Made by a program: the position numbers and the translations under genes. Below, piece after piece: positions 25,901-38,030 of a stretch of 64,000 nt of DNA. The notes beneath the pieces are model-generated. The model was not told where the DNA came from. It searched no databases and worked only from the letters and a program-made list of their open reading frames with translations. The stretch spans positions 1,550,001 through 1,614,000 of the forward strand of contig OX419757.1 of the NCBI GenBank assembly GCA_948567375.1. Reading direction: 5' to 3'. Each line of letters opens with the position of its first letter. Position 1 is the stretch's first letter. The DNA is from Lunularia cruciata (Eukaryota; Streptophyta; Marchantiopsida; Lunulariales; Lunulariaceae).

Positions 25901-26200
25901 ATTTAAGGTTCATCCTCCCTTTCCATCTACCAATATACCATTGAAGAACTTATATCACACAATTAGGTTATTTGGTCTTTTCCCCCTTTGTTTTACTATG
26001 GGGTTATAGATATACATGGGATTTGAGCCTTTTCTTTTTGGCCTAGTACTTTTTACTCCCTGTTGAACTTTTATTGCCTTTTATTTCTTTTCTTTTTCCT
26101 TCATGGTACATTACTTGGCTTGTCCTCCGTTAGTCTTTTTAATATTTCAAAACACCTACTTGAAACTCTCACTTTATATTGGTTGTTCTTGTCCTTAAAC
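22991..26200. other. No gene recognised; mixed composition
   Basis: No family motif was found. The longest open frame is 23075-23557 (+, 160 codons), of unremarkable composition and overlapped by frames on both strands. The segment around 23945-24040 resembles 30570-30660, including a shared TACCTCTTTTGTCTCT, so part of this stretch belongs to an unnamed dispersed repeat. Confidence 0.45.
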
Positions 26201-26204
26201 CACC

Positions 26205-26275
26205 ACACTGTGGTTAGTGATGGGATATCCCACAGTTTAGCATCTATCTAAACGGGATAAGTCCCGGTTCAAATC
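26205..26275 (+). other. tRNA-like relic, perhaps a SINE head
   Basis: An A-box-like TGGTTAGTGATGGG is followed by a 5-bp stem TTTAG/CTAAA around a 7-nt loop CATCTAT, then a B-box-like GGTTCAAATCC about 60 bp after the A box. The T-arm stem does not pair and position 33 of the loop is A rather than T, so this is not a functional tRNA. A decayed tRNA or tRNA-derived SINE fits. Confidence 0.3.
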
Positions 26276-26439
26276 CAAAAAATATGCAGAAAGGCTTAAC
26301 TTTTCATACACCAACATCCGAGTATACTATACTTTCCGAAAGATTTAGTATATGGAGATTCACAATTTGAGCCATTAATTCTCGGGAGTTGTGATGGCAT
26401 GGTTCAGAAATAAATAAAATAGTCCAAGACAATTTCTTT

Positions 26440-26990
26440 GTTGATTGAAGAGATATTTTTTTCATACGTTCTTTCAACCAGAGTAAGCACTTTGGTCCTT
26501 CTAACATAGAGAGAAAGTCTTTTGAATTTTACTTTGCTTGGGAAAATGCATTCGATATAGATTATATCCAAATATCCCAAGAAGAACCCATAGCAAGTCA
26601 CGTAACTACTCCACCATTTTTATTTTAAATTGCTAAAATTCGTATAGACCAAATGGCACCTGAGTTGAAAATGAAGTTAGGATGAGGTGGATGTGATTCC
26701 AGAGTAGGGTTTAGACCAAATGGCGATTATAGAATATATACGATAACATTTCAGGAAGAAAAAATAGCAATTCATGTAAGGATTCCACCATTTTTGTTTT
26801 AAATTATTGAAATGAAGTTGGGATAAAGAACGAGCAAGATGTAGTTGCAGAGGAGGGTAATTCACTTGAAGTTTTGCAACGTGAAGAAGGTGATCAGTTT
26901 GATGTGTCATTGGAGGTTCTTCTTGCACTTTGTATTCTCAAGTCCTTAGGGTATGAATCACATACACTTACACTTCGCCATGAATTTTAA
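26440..26990 (+). pseudogene. Possible copia integrase-RT linker fragment
   Basis: The plus strand reads ERKSFEFYFAWENAFDIDY and QISQEEPIASHV, loosely like the end of a copia integrase. An acidic stretch in another frame follows (NEQDVVAEEGNSLEVLQREE, about 26830-26890), as is common before the copia RT. About 45 bp (CCACCATTTTTRTTTTAAATT) occurs twice (26612 and 26787). The assignment is tentative. Confidence 0.25.
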
Positions 26991-28934
26991 GTTGCAACAT
27001 TTGATGGGTTGTGCATTTAGGATTAAAATTATGTATTTGGAATTGGATCCTTTCATAGTCTAAATTATGAAAATTTTGCTTCAACATTGTTATTAAATAT
27101 ATTTATGAATAAGAATTATTCTTATTTTAAATGGAATAAATCATACAATTTACTATGGTTGAGAGCTTATTCTTATTGACTTGAAGGTCTAAGTGTACAT
27201 CTTTTATGTATCTAGAGTTCATTTTGCCTGTCCTTTATCAGCCATAGTTATAAAAGTTTTGATTTCCTTGTGTTCATATGTTAGGACGTAAATTTATCGA
27301 TATGGAGAGTTTACACACTATCCTTGAGGCCATTCATCAAAGCTACCATTTTGCCCTATATGGTTAGGATACACTCAATTGCATGCAATTTTTAGAATGT
27401 AGGTTTAGCAACTCTTTTAAAGATACATTTTTGTCACTCCAAGGAGGAATGAAGGGTTAATTTTAGTTACTTTACCTTAATGGTAGAGCTTAAGTATACA
27501 TTCTACACTCTCATGCTAGGATTAATCATTCTATAGTTAGTAAGGGCTTGCGTAAGTACATTGATTTGATTTCTGATACATTCTAAACTTACTGATATGG
27601 GATTGGGTATTAATTGTTTTAAGATTATATTTATTCTTCTAAAAAAATGTCTTGATGGTTGGTCTTCATCTTGACTCATCTAATAGTTGTTATAATCATA
27701 CATATGCTTTTATTATTGATAACCATGATCCACCATTATAAAGCTAGGTTTATTCCCATGTATCAACCCTTAAAAAGTAGTTCTCTTCTTGTTTCATTTA
27801 CATAAAGTTGACTCTAACTAAAAAATTTGAGTTGTGCAAGTGATGTATAATGTTATAAGGGTGATGATTCATTTTTATAATAATACCACTTCATATATAC
27901 AACATTTAGAAAAAAACTGACTTTGACATTGCTTATCATCATCAAAGGTAGCTAAGGAAATCATATGTTGAGTTTGAATATTAGAGGTCTTGAAAAAAAT
28001 TAATTATTTTCTTAATCCTTTTTTACATCTTCCATCTTCCTCCAAACCAAAATACAGGTCTTTAGTTTGACTAAAATATACATTCTTATGGTTGTGGTTA
28101 ATGCTAGACTTTCTTCATATCTTAAAGTTTTAGTAGTCTAATTTGGTGGATAGTGCAATGTGTAGATATTACTCCAGGTCTTGTGAATAAAATCTTATCC
28201 AAGAAAGAGCAAAAAGTTCAAAGAAGCTATCATATATATGGTATCAATAGCATGTGCTTTAGCTAATCATAATGTGAATATATAAGTCCTGATAAATAAA
28301 TTTTGTTGTTTTCTCCCTTATGGTTAATCTACTGCGCATGCCTTTCATAAAAGTTAACCAAGAAGAAAACTTAAGCCGAAAGACGATTAAACAGATTGAG
28401 AGTAAATAATTACTCCTAATTCCTAATGGTAACCCTTTAATGAAAATTCAAAATTTATATATCGAGAACATAAAGATTGAACCGATGCTTGGAAGTTGAC
28501 TATGTGACGAAACGTCTGATTGGATGCCACAGATAGCGGTAATGAAAGTAAATCGACTATGATAACACGTTTAAGTATGACTTAGATGGAAGTACTTTTC
28601 TAACTAGAAATAAGAACAAAATTCTCCATGACCGATATGCTCTCTTCAACTCTTTAAATGGTATATTGATCAAGTAGATCTGTAGTGAACTTGAATAACG
28701 TGAGGAATATGGTCGCAACCAACGAACAAAATGATCCCAATCAAATGAACATAACCAAACAAACATAAGAGTTTGCAACAACGCATGCTATAACTATACT
28801 CCGCTTAATTTAGTCTATAGTCACCGGTCATAATAGTCCCTACAATCTGAATGGGCACAAGAATTTTCAACACAAGTTGATAAACACGACAATCTCCACT
28901 GCTAGATAATGAACCATCCACTCAACTTAATCTA
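26991..28934. other. AT-rich DNA, no gene seen
   Basis: Low-GC sequence with stop codons in all frames. It looks like old repeat DNA beyond recognition by eye. Confidence 0.5.
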
Positions 28935-29433
28935 CACTTGATTTGTCTCATTTTCTCTCCAAGGGAGCATTGATTACATTCAACATAGATAAACTGGACT
29001 TCGATTCCCCTTTGCAACCACTTTCCTACTTGACCTCCAACTGCTTGAGTCTATTATATTATCAACCTGGATGCTTATCCTATTTCTCTACACGATTTGT
29101 TTCAATGTTCTTTACAAAGTGGACCTTAATTATACTCCATCTAGATTCAACTGTCCCCTTTAATAATTCTCCATGTGTATAACCTTACTCTACTAGGAGA
29201 TCTAAAGGTGGCATTTGGTATTCTCTCTTCTAGTATTGCCCATCAACCAACTTACCTTTTCCACATGGCTTTTCCTTCCTTGACTTTCCTATCACATTTG
29301 ATAGCTTTTGATAGGAGGATTATGTGAGTCTTTGGTGATATCATCAGAACATGGACTTTTGAGTGTGTGATGGGGGATTTGGCATATAGACATACATCTC
29401 TACCTATCTCGTGCAAAAGGGTAGGTTTATTAT

Positions 29434-30340
29434 CTATTGAGGAATGACACCTATAGCATTTTTTGGGTGATTGTGCTCTCTTGACACCCTTACTTTCCTC
29501 CCATTGTGTGGTTGTTGATAGGCTAGTTTTGGAGACTTATATGACCGAGGTGGAGGAGGGATCCTTTTCTCTTTAGGTGTTACTGCAGCAAACGAGAGAT
29601 GGTCTATGTCCATGCGCACGGGAGTACCTTCCATCCTTTGCTTCACTACCGCCAGATTGGACCAAAGGTTTGTAATCTTCCTTCATGGAGCGACAGTGTC
29701 TAACATATGCTACATTCTCTCTTAGTTGATTGGTCCATTCCTCGGGCCACTAGAGCACGTCTTTGCTCCTGCTCCAGCAAGGATGCAAGCTCTTGGATCC
29801 TAACTCGCTCGTGCATTAGGGCATTTTGACTCGCACCAACCACCAACCACAACGATGAGATTCTGCCTAGGTTTGGTACACCCGTTTGCATCTTAGTTAC
29901 TCACTTGTGAGTGTGGTTCTACACTAGATGCAAGAGTGGTCCGTATGACACAATGTCCTTATGGAAGACAAAAGATATTGACCCAAGATGCCATCAAAGA
30001 TATAGTGTTTGTTATGGCACACAAGAGTGGATACCTTGCTTTGGAGGGAGCGTTCATATTCTTTGCAGACTTCATGTGTCAAAGTAGACTTATACTTGGT
30101 CCGAGAGATCAAGTGACAATGGCGGATGTTGTGGTTACAGACCCTATGCGTGATTTGGAGGGAGTGATTAATCATCCTCTTGGATAGGTAGCAAGCAGAG
30201 CTACAGCACACAAGGTCTCCAAGTATATGGGAATGTAACGAGGTCACCTCTTTGTTCCTCTACCCTTGGAGTTATATGGAGTGATGTACATGGCATTCGA
30301 CACCTTTGTCAGGGAGTGCACGAGAGCTTATTATATTAGA
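29434..30340. pseudogene. Unassigned coding-like relics on both strands
   Basis: On the minus strand, 29891-29434 gives a short helical segment (ALMHERVRIQELASLLEQEQ) and a basic Pro-rich segment (EKRIPPPPRSYKSPKLAYQQ) in different frames. On the plus strand, 29936-30187 reads ILTQDAIKDIVFVMAHKSG and GAFIFFADFMCQSRLILGPR, and extends past two stops to about 30340 (HLFVPLPLELYGVMYMAFDT). The composition looks coding, but I recognise no family. The context suggests transposon debris. Confidence 0.35.
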
Positions 30341-30759
30341 CGCTAGGGGTACGACTCTCACTCTCATACTTTGTAGCATATATTAAACAATATGTGTCCA
30401 TTGCTCCGTAGAGAGCATTGGCTAGTGCAATCCATACGAGAACAATCACTCTAGGTGATACTTCTTTGGATGCTTCGGTAGTTTGTAGACCTTACGATTT
30501 GCATAGTTCAGATATCTTAGGTGCGGTGGGGCAGATTACTCATATCAATACTATTGGGGCCTAGCACCATTCTACCTCTTTTGTCTCTCCCTCGTTTGCT
30601 TTATGGTTTCTCTATATCCTTCTTGTGTTCTATGTGTTCACCTTTTTCTTTAATACCACTTCACTACTTGACCTTCACTATCCATCTCATCCCATAACTT
30701 GCTTGACCTTGGCGTACACCGGGTGTCTCTTTTATTTTCTATCCAATTTGCATTAATTT

Positions 30760-31130
30760 TCTATTCAAAGTGGGCCTCGATTTCACTCAATCTAGACTAA
30801 CTTCGGTCTCGATGCCCTTTACATCCACTCTCAATTTCTTTTTCACTCAATGTAGACTATCATTAATGTCCTCTTCAAAGTGGACCTCGACTTCACTCAA
30901 TCTAGACTAACTTCGATCTCGATTCCCCTTCACAAACACTCTCAACTACAGTCATCGATCACGGGGATTCCCCCTTGTGTGACTCAATTTACTATATCAA
31001 TCACGATTTCCCCTTGCCCCACTCTCAATTTGACTCAATTTACTCTACCATCGGTATTGATTCCCATCGCAACCGCACTCGATTTCACTCAATGTGGACT
31101 ACCCTCGATCTTGATTTCTCTTTAAGTCCG
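30760..31130. repeat. Degenerate tandem array of roughly 60-bp units
   Basis: At least five imperfect units are built around ACTCAATNTAGACTA, then TCGATNTCGATTTCCC, then CACTCTCAATTT. Related single units occur at 28935-29165. No coding sense. Confidence 0.65.
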
Positions 31131-31299
31131 TTTCCCAAATGCTTATCGCCCAGACTATTTTGAAGTCTGCGTTGCCCTTATCTGCAATACCTTGCCCATT
31201 GTAAAATTCCCGCCCGTATATCTCGTTACAATTCAACTCGTACACTGACTTGTCAGAACCAAGACCTTGTACCGCGTGGTTTTAGCACGAGTAAAGTAA

Positions 31300-31338
31300 A
31301 CAAGTTTCGTGATTGTTTTGCACAATCACGAAACTTGT
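31300..31338. repeat. Perfect 17-bp hairpin
   Basis: ACAAGTTTCGTGATTGT (31300-31316), 5-nt loop TTTGC, then its exact reverse complement (31322-31338). It lies about 770 bp beyond the RPT1 stop codon, in the direction of RPT1 transcription. Confidence 0.95.
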
Positions 31339-31391
31339 AGATAAGCCTGATTCCAAACATCCGTTCTTGTACAGAAACTTTCCCCTCAATG

Positions 31392-31430
31392 CACCTTTAC
31401 TACCTATGGGCCTCTTAGGTAGTAAAGGTG
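31392..31430. repeat. Perfect 15-bp hairpin
   Basis: CACCTTTACTACCTA (31392-31406), 9-nt loop TGGGCCTCT, then its exact reverse complement (31416-31430). It sits 53 bp after the first hairpin. The loop sequence TGGGCCTCTT recurs as TGGGCTTCTT at 31436. Confidence 0.95.
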
Positions 31431-32104
31431 ACCTTTGGGCTTCTTAAAAATTAGGATCAGATGTTACAGGTCTTCTATCACGAGGTGAGATTTTCGTGGT
31501 GCATTCCGACCGACCGATGGATAACATGTTATAACTACATTCCTAGTTGTCGTCCACAGCGAATGGCGAAATAGTGACCACCCGTCGCCTTTGAGAAGAT
31601 ACGTCAAGACAGAGAGTTGAGGTACTGTTCAGCCGGCAGTTAGAAGCTCTGACCACTTGTACAATTGTCACTGCCTGAGTCCATATCTTCTCGAATCTGT
31701 CTAGAATGGTAAAGCGACAGCGAATGGTTCATCCCTATGTGTTGCTGGCCCTAGCGTAAGAACACGCTGTACAGAGATAGTGAATCAGACAAATCACGAA
31801 GGAGTAAAAGGTCTGAAGATGTTGACAAGAAAAACATCCGGAATACTACGCATTTTGTCACAAACCTCCATTCTACTAGACAGGCCCAATGATTCTATAA
31901 ACAGTGCCTCTGAATTCCCCAAAAGCCTTGTGGAGCCATAATTTGGAATCCAACGGAGATCAGTGCAGACACTTGTACGAAAATTTTGCACCACAGACTG
32001 CCCCACAGAAACGAACCCGTAATGTACAAAAATCGAGAGTTTCTTATTGCAAGGATATCGAGAAGCCATTCGTTAGAGGTCCACCGTGAGGGACTAATAT
32101 TGAC

Positions 32105-35100
32105 CTAGTTGTAGACCATGTACTTCGGAGTAGCACTGAACTTCTGATACCCCTTAATAACTTTGTTTACAGCCTCTAGAAAATCCTTCTCGGTAACGGT
32201 TTTCCTCCTTGCTCGAATGGCATACATGCCGGCTTCTGTGCAGACACTCCTGATATCAGCACCTGCAAAATAGCAAAATTGTCAGATTCGAGCGGAGATT
32301 GATATCCTCAATCTCTAAAATCAGACTACTAAGCCCATAAGTGATGATGCAATCGCAAACTTCCCAGATTACCTAAAACACTCTAACAGACCAGCAAGAT
32401 TCTTAGATATAAAGGAACAAAAGGAGGCCCAAAGTAGAAGTACAGCTGCATACGTCGGAAAGATTCGAAAATCTAGAACGATCTCACAAATAGCCTGTTG
32501 TTGATCTTTAGTAGCAGAAGAAGTTGTCAAGCTTATAATAGAGAAGAGAAACGGACAATAAACACGTCAAAAAGTCTAGTAGTATCATAGTCCGCCCAAA
32601 CTGACGATCATTTTCCGTATCCTCAATTGCTACTGAACGAGAGGAGTTGCTTTATACAAGACTTATGATACGCTCGCTAACAATAATCCCATATGGTCGA
32701 CTGTCATTGGACCCACAGGCGCTATCCAAGACTCATAGACCGGTGTCCAAGAAATATGTTTTCTATCCCATGACTGAACATGCCCCCACGTCTTGCACAC
32801 ATAAAATAAAGCAGCCGGTGGACAACGTCCACTCATAAGACTAGGAACTCGATGCTGGAAGAGGCGGAATAAGCAAGGACCTGTGGAGTTCGGGCAAAGT
32901 CGAGCCAAAAGTTCAAACCGTATCTCCCTCTCGCAATTCATTGTTCTGGTATGAATCTTGAAAATTTGCGTCCTACTTTCCAAGTCTGGGAGACCAAATT
33001 CAACCTTTCTATCCAGACGTCCAGGACGCAAGAGTGCAGGATCCAGGGTATCAGGTCTGCATACCACCTCAACTGTGAGTTCCGCGAAAAATATCTCAGA
33101 GAACCAAGACAAAAATCTGTCACGCATAATAAAACGAAATATAAACAAAACTCATTTGTGCAACGAGCCCATTTGTGGCTTGTATTGGCGGTGGCTTTCT
33201 ACTTCAAACCAAGGATCTGATTTTGGAGTTGCCATACGTTACCTGTTGGTTGCCATCAGCACTTTGATATTTCCACGGGCATCAAAACCATCTAGTTGAT
33301 TCACTATCTCAAGCATAGTTCGTTGCACCTCATTGTCCCCACCCAACCCATCGTCAAATCGAGCTCCTCCGATCGCATCTACCTCATCGAAGAAGACAAT
33401 ACATGCCTTCTTTGATCGGGCCATCTGATCCACACAAATAATGAGCATTCAGCAACATGTTCAAATAAGATCCTAACAGCAGCATGCTAACTAGAGTGTC
33501 CATTTTACAATATTTAAACTGCATGCTCTAACCATACACAAATCCCGTGTATTGAATATGGAAAATCCCGTATGAATATGGAATCCGCTAGTTAGAACGC
33601 GGTTCAATATCCACTTGAGACTGGACCAGACTTCACGAGGTGTAAAGTAGTAGATCCAACGTATGAAGAGGTCAACCCTACCTGGAACAGTTCACGGACC
33701 ATCCGAGCACCCTCCCCGACATATTTCTGCACAAGTTCACTTCCAATGACCCTGATGAAGCAGGCATCCGTCCGGTTGGCAACTGCTCGTGCCAGAAGGG
33801 TCTTACCAGTACCAGGGGGACCGTAGCACAGCACTCCCTTTGGGGGGTCAATACCAAGCTTGACGAACTTCTCTGGATGCAACATAGGTAGCTCTACGAC
33901 CTGTTCCCATCAGACAAATGAATCAGTGTGTGGAGATAAAACAGAGAGATGGATACACCTATGTATTTGGACAAAATAGTGGTTATGAAGACTACGACAA
34001 GCCCATCGCATTGTGAATCCATTCCAGTCTGTGATAGTAGCCAAGATTACGAACATAGGCCACACATAAGACAGAATCCTTTGATATGTGTGTGTGTGTG
34101 TGCATCTTACACTAACACAGGGTAACCTCTAGTTGCCAGGATTGCCTACCTCACGCATTTTCTCAATTTGTTCCTTGCAACCTCCGATGTCGTTGTATGT
34201 GACATCTGGCTTCTCCTCGACAGTCATCATGGTAACACTCGGGTCAATCTTTGGTGGCAAAGGAATTTGTATCTGATATTTGTTCCTGTCCACCCTGCAC
34301 ATAGTTGCTGATACAGTTAGACATCCTTCAAAGCCCCACACGTTCATCCAACTTAATGATATGAACATGGTCAAAAAGGTGCCCATTTTGTAATACTGTA
34401 CACAAACCTTGGTGGGAGCGCACTTCCCTTACAGGCGAGGACAGGGACTAGACCGTACATACTATTTATGTCAGAATCAGTCTATCCAACACTACAAGCG
34501 AGGTTTCACATATGTCCACTCAACTGCCATGCTCGTGTCTAGAACTCATCTTCTGTCAGAACCGTAGATAAATGTCGCGGGATTCCTTGGGTCAATTCGC
34601 CATGACCCTCTTCGTATTAATATCCGTGCTACCCAAGAGATAAGAATGCTCTGAACCTCACAAGCACATCACAAACTTTCCCCAGACTATAATTTCAGCA
34701 CATGCGAGATCCAAAAGACAATATCCCAAGCCCTCATAAAGAGCTCTATGACGTGGGAACATGGCTGGTAAACTTACCCGACTCTCATACCCTCCTCAAT
34801 ATCTGTTGGGGACACTTTCTCGCCAAGGCCAACCACAAACTGGAAACAAATCAACCTTCCCAGTCAGCGTAGCTCGAATTTATCATACTTGTAGCAGCTC
34901 TAGATCCTTACAAATTGACCAAATTCGGATCGTTCTTGCAGACTGTAATAACTGTAATATCAGCTTGTAGACAGAACAAGAACATTGAATCTAATCGCGT
35001 CATGTTTCAGCTCACCTTAGCAATCTGCTTTACGTTGATAACATATTTCGAATCGTCTGCACCTGGGTTTATGATCTTCGTACACCTAGCCACCTGAAAC

Positions 35101-36248
35101 AACGACGCATAGCTAGTATTCAGGGTCGATGATAACAATGGTTGAAGATTGAAAGGTACAGAATCGGAGCTGTATCATATCTACTGCTTACTGTCGCAGA
35201 TTATTTTCTAGAACAAAAAGTACTCCGTCGCACTGTAATCGAACAAACACCAGTCCCTCACCAGAAAGGGTTCATGTTCACAAGGACATTAACACCGGTG
35301 TTTCATGACTTCATCATTCTTCAGTCACCAGAATGCTGAAACATGACCCTGCTACTAAAACGTATTTAGGGTTACTCCCCATGACGAATTACGAGTCCAT
35401 ATTAAGACACGAATCCTTCGAATGGACGCCACGTGAACTGGAGAAAATGAGATACAAAGATAACATTGTAGAAAGAAGGCACATCATCGCTGCAAACAGC
35501 GGGAAAAGAGGCGAATTACCTGCAAGGGTTGTTCTTCCTGCATCATTTGCTTGTCGGAAACGAGGTCCCACTGACTAGGCGCGGCCAGTCCAGTGTCTGA
35601 CTCTTTAATGCCTGTCATTCCAGCACCGAGATTAGAATATGTGAACAAGAGTTCTCCAGAATGTCGACAATAAACTTCCGATCACTTCCCAATTTGAGTT
35701 ATTCAGAAAAGTTTCAATTTTGACTCTCACCCTAAATTCGAGTGGAACTACAAGAATAGATCGGTTTAGGTCAGCCGTAGTAGGCAGTTTCAGTGACAGA
35801 AAATGGCAAGACCTTGAATACATATCGAGAAAGAAAGATTGAATTTACACCAAACCACAAAACAATATTCGGTTGCGAAACCGTACCACACAGGTCGTTC
35901 ACTTTCTTCGCCATGTCCTTGATATCCTTCTCCGCCTTCTTGATTGGGGCGGCATATGGTCCCAATCCCTGCTCGTAATCAAAAACTCCCTTAAATTAGG
36001 GTCGCCGATCGCTGTCCAAATAACTCCAGAAACCTCATCCCCATATAACCAGACAACAGAGCGATCCACAGTTGCAGCAGCACAAACACGCAGCAAAATT
36101 CCAGATAAGATTCCACAAACAAGTGCATTATTGAGAACTAAATAAGGTCGTACACACTTACGTAAGTCTTGAGTAGAGCGATATCATCCTCGTCTAGAGG
36201 AGGGGGATTCTTCTCCTTCAGCAGATCGTCCTCGATATCAGCAGGCAT
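32105..36248 (-). CDS. RPT1: 26S proteasome regulatory particle ATPase RPT1 (regulatory subunit 7)
   Basis: One of six AAA+ ATPases in the base ring of the 26S proteasome, which unfolds ubiquitylated proteins and threads them into the 20S core in cytosol and nucleus. Ten exons splice in frame: 36248-36162, 35968-35887, 35611-35520, 35093-35016, 34839-34778, 34294-34150, 33900-33682, 33424-33243, 33056-32881, 32262-32105 (stop included). All introns are GT-AG. The 1,281-nt reading frame gives 426 aa, the usual length of plant RPT1, and is near-identical to the family throughout. Visible motifs: N-terminal [15 protein letters not shown]; Walker A GPPGTGKT (209-216); pore loop YVGEG (242-246); Walker B FFDE (266-269); arginine fingers in LRPGRLDR (Arg326, Arg329). 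The C terminus KYMVYN resembles the HbYX motif that docks ATPases onto the 20S ring. No frameshift or missing key residue was found, so the gene appears functional. The start ATG at 36248 matches the family N terminus. Confidence 0.97.
34088..34102. repeat. (TG)n microsatellite in RPT1 intron 6
   Basis: About seven GT/TG units in the intron between exons 6 and 7 of RPT1. Confidence 0.9.
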
Positions 36249-36500
36249 GATTGTGGAACTACAAGTTCAAACTTCCTCTGTGGCGTTCGGGTTGCAGTAT
36301 TTCTCGCGCTCGCAACAGACCAAAGTTTCTGCAGCAACAACAAAGCCAACATCTGCAGCGAGAGGAGAGCTGAGATTCACATCACTCTACATCACCTTCC
36401 CGACCGTAGCCTCAACCACATCCGGCTTCGGCAGGGACCTACCAAGGGCAACCACGAAGGAACCGGGTTACAGTACTGTTCTGTCTTCATTTTGACCTGT
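36249..36500 (-). promoter_or_regulatory. RPT1 5' region with upstream ATGs and a possible 5'UTR intron
   Basis: Upstream of the RPT1 start, the minus strand holds a 32-codon upstream ORF (36490-36392). It also has an ATG at 36352 in a different frame that would overlap the RPT1 start. Either would hinder translation if present in the mature leader. A run TTTGTTGTTGCTGCAG ending near 36331 looks like a splice acceptor, and GGTAGGTCC near 36440 like a donor, so a 5'UTR intron may remove the overlapping ATG. The true transcription start is unknown. Confidence 0.35.
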
Positions 36501-38030
36501 GAGACCGGTCGATCTGATAGAAGTGATTGACGATTAGGAGGGTGACTTGAGAGGTTATAAAGGATCATAGAGACGCATGTATTCGAATTTTTGAGGATTG
36601 TTATTTTCAGAAAGGGGAGATTTTAGATTTAAAGTAAATTTAATATTATTTATATAAATTTAAAAAATTAATCATATTTAAATATTACCAAATGAACAAT
36701 TATCTTAGAAAATAAGCTAAATAAAATAAATAAGATACAGCAAGAAAATATTAGCCACATGATCTTTAAATCATGAAGACTATGTTCCTTATTATAATAG
36801 CTTATAAAGTCTAAGTTTGGTTATAAATGCAAGCTAAAATTAACAAAGACTATTTATGCATTACAATGTAAATTCTTTGGGTAAAGTATACTTATATTCT
36901 AGGATGGAATCATATGTGAGTGTAGAAAATGTTCTTATTATTGATAATCTAGATATTGTATCATAGGTTCTCTAAAATTGCGAGAAAATATACTTTAATT
37001 TTAATATATAGAAGAGTTACTTGATCCCTAAAGATGAATGACCAATAAAATCAATATAAATAAGCTTATTGGGACACCATGGCTTATTTTAGAACTCAAC
37101 ATATATGCTTTTATTTTATCTTTAAATCCTAAATGCTTCTTTTGGTGGATTGTGTTTATTTTTTTGAATTACATCACAAATCTATTTTGTAGAGACATTA
37201 AGATTTTATTGATCCTATAGCTCAATATATTTATTTTTATTTCATATTAGAATTTTAATTCATTTAGGTGGATTATGGTAGTTTACGGAATTTTATATCA
37301 ATAGATTGTGTACAAGAGATTAAAAATTTTATTGTATTGTGAAGGAAGAGTTTCATGATAATAATATAGACAAAAAAAATTGGACTATTGATAGGTTCAA
37401 GATTGGATAAAAGTGTAAGGAGTAAAATATATTCATAGTTATATTATGAATTTATGGACATATACAATTTGATGTCTTCTTAGCATTACCTTAGCTTGAA
37501 TGTTTTTGTGGTAAATTTAATAGAGCAAGTTGACAAATTCCAATGATTATAGATAGTAAACTCATGCATACATGCAAACTCTTGCACTCAATGAGATATT
37601 GGTTTTTTTTGTTTTTTATAAAACCTAATGTAGAAAGAAGTAATGAGATGTTGATTTACTTGATAGAGAAATTATTCATCATAATAATTAATGAAAATAT
37701 ATAGAAAATTATTTACTTTATAGTTGTCATTGAACAAGCTATGAGAGAAGAGATATATATTTTACAGTTTTGTTTCAAAATATAATTAGAAGATGAAAGC
37801 ATCAACTTCTAAGGTGGTAGAAAAGATTCTACAAAGTTTAAAAATATGTTTTTGGATGACTTACCTAAGGTTTTACTTTCTAAGCCAAGAACGTCATTTA
37901 GTATAGATTTGTTTTCCTTCACAATACACTGGTCGATAGATTTATCTTTTTTGAAGGAATTAAAATAACTTTGAAAAACTTTGATGACACTAATGGAGAA
38001 GGATTCTATGTAATATTATGATAGATCGTA
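36501..38030. other. AT-rich DNA; its end belongs to an old gypsy relic
   Basis: Strongly AT-rich, with no gene. Near 37850-37930 the plus strand reads LDDLPKVLLSKPRTSFSIDL, which resembles the protease-RT linker of Ty3/gypsy polyproteins (usual form DLPKGLPP followed by IDL). This suggests that the host relic interrupted at 38031 extends back into this stretch. Confidence 0.45.

Noticed and set aside
30760-31130. Tandem array considered as a repeat-protein gene
   Set aside because: The units differ in length and the frame is not kept across them.
32663-33148. 161-codon minus-strand frame
   Set aside because: It is RPT1 exon 9 read through into both flanking introns. Only 33056-32881 is coding.
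36169-36495. 108-codon plus-strand frame
   Set aside because: It is antisense to RPT1 exon 1 and its leader; Ser-rich composition is a by-product of the opposite strand.
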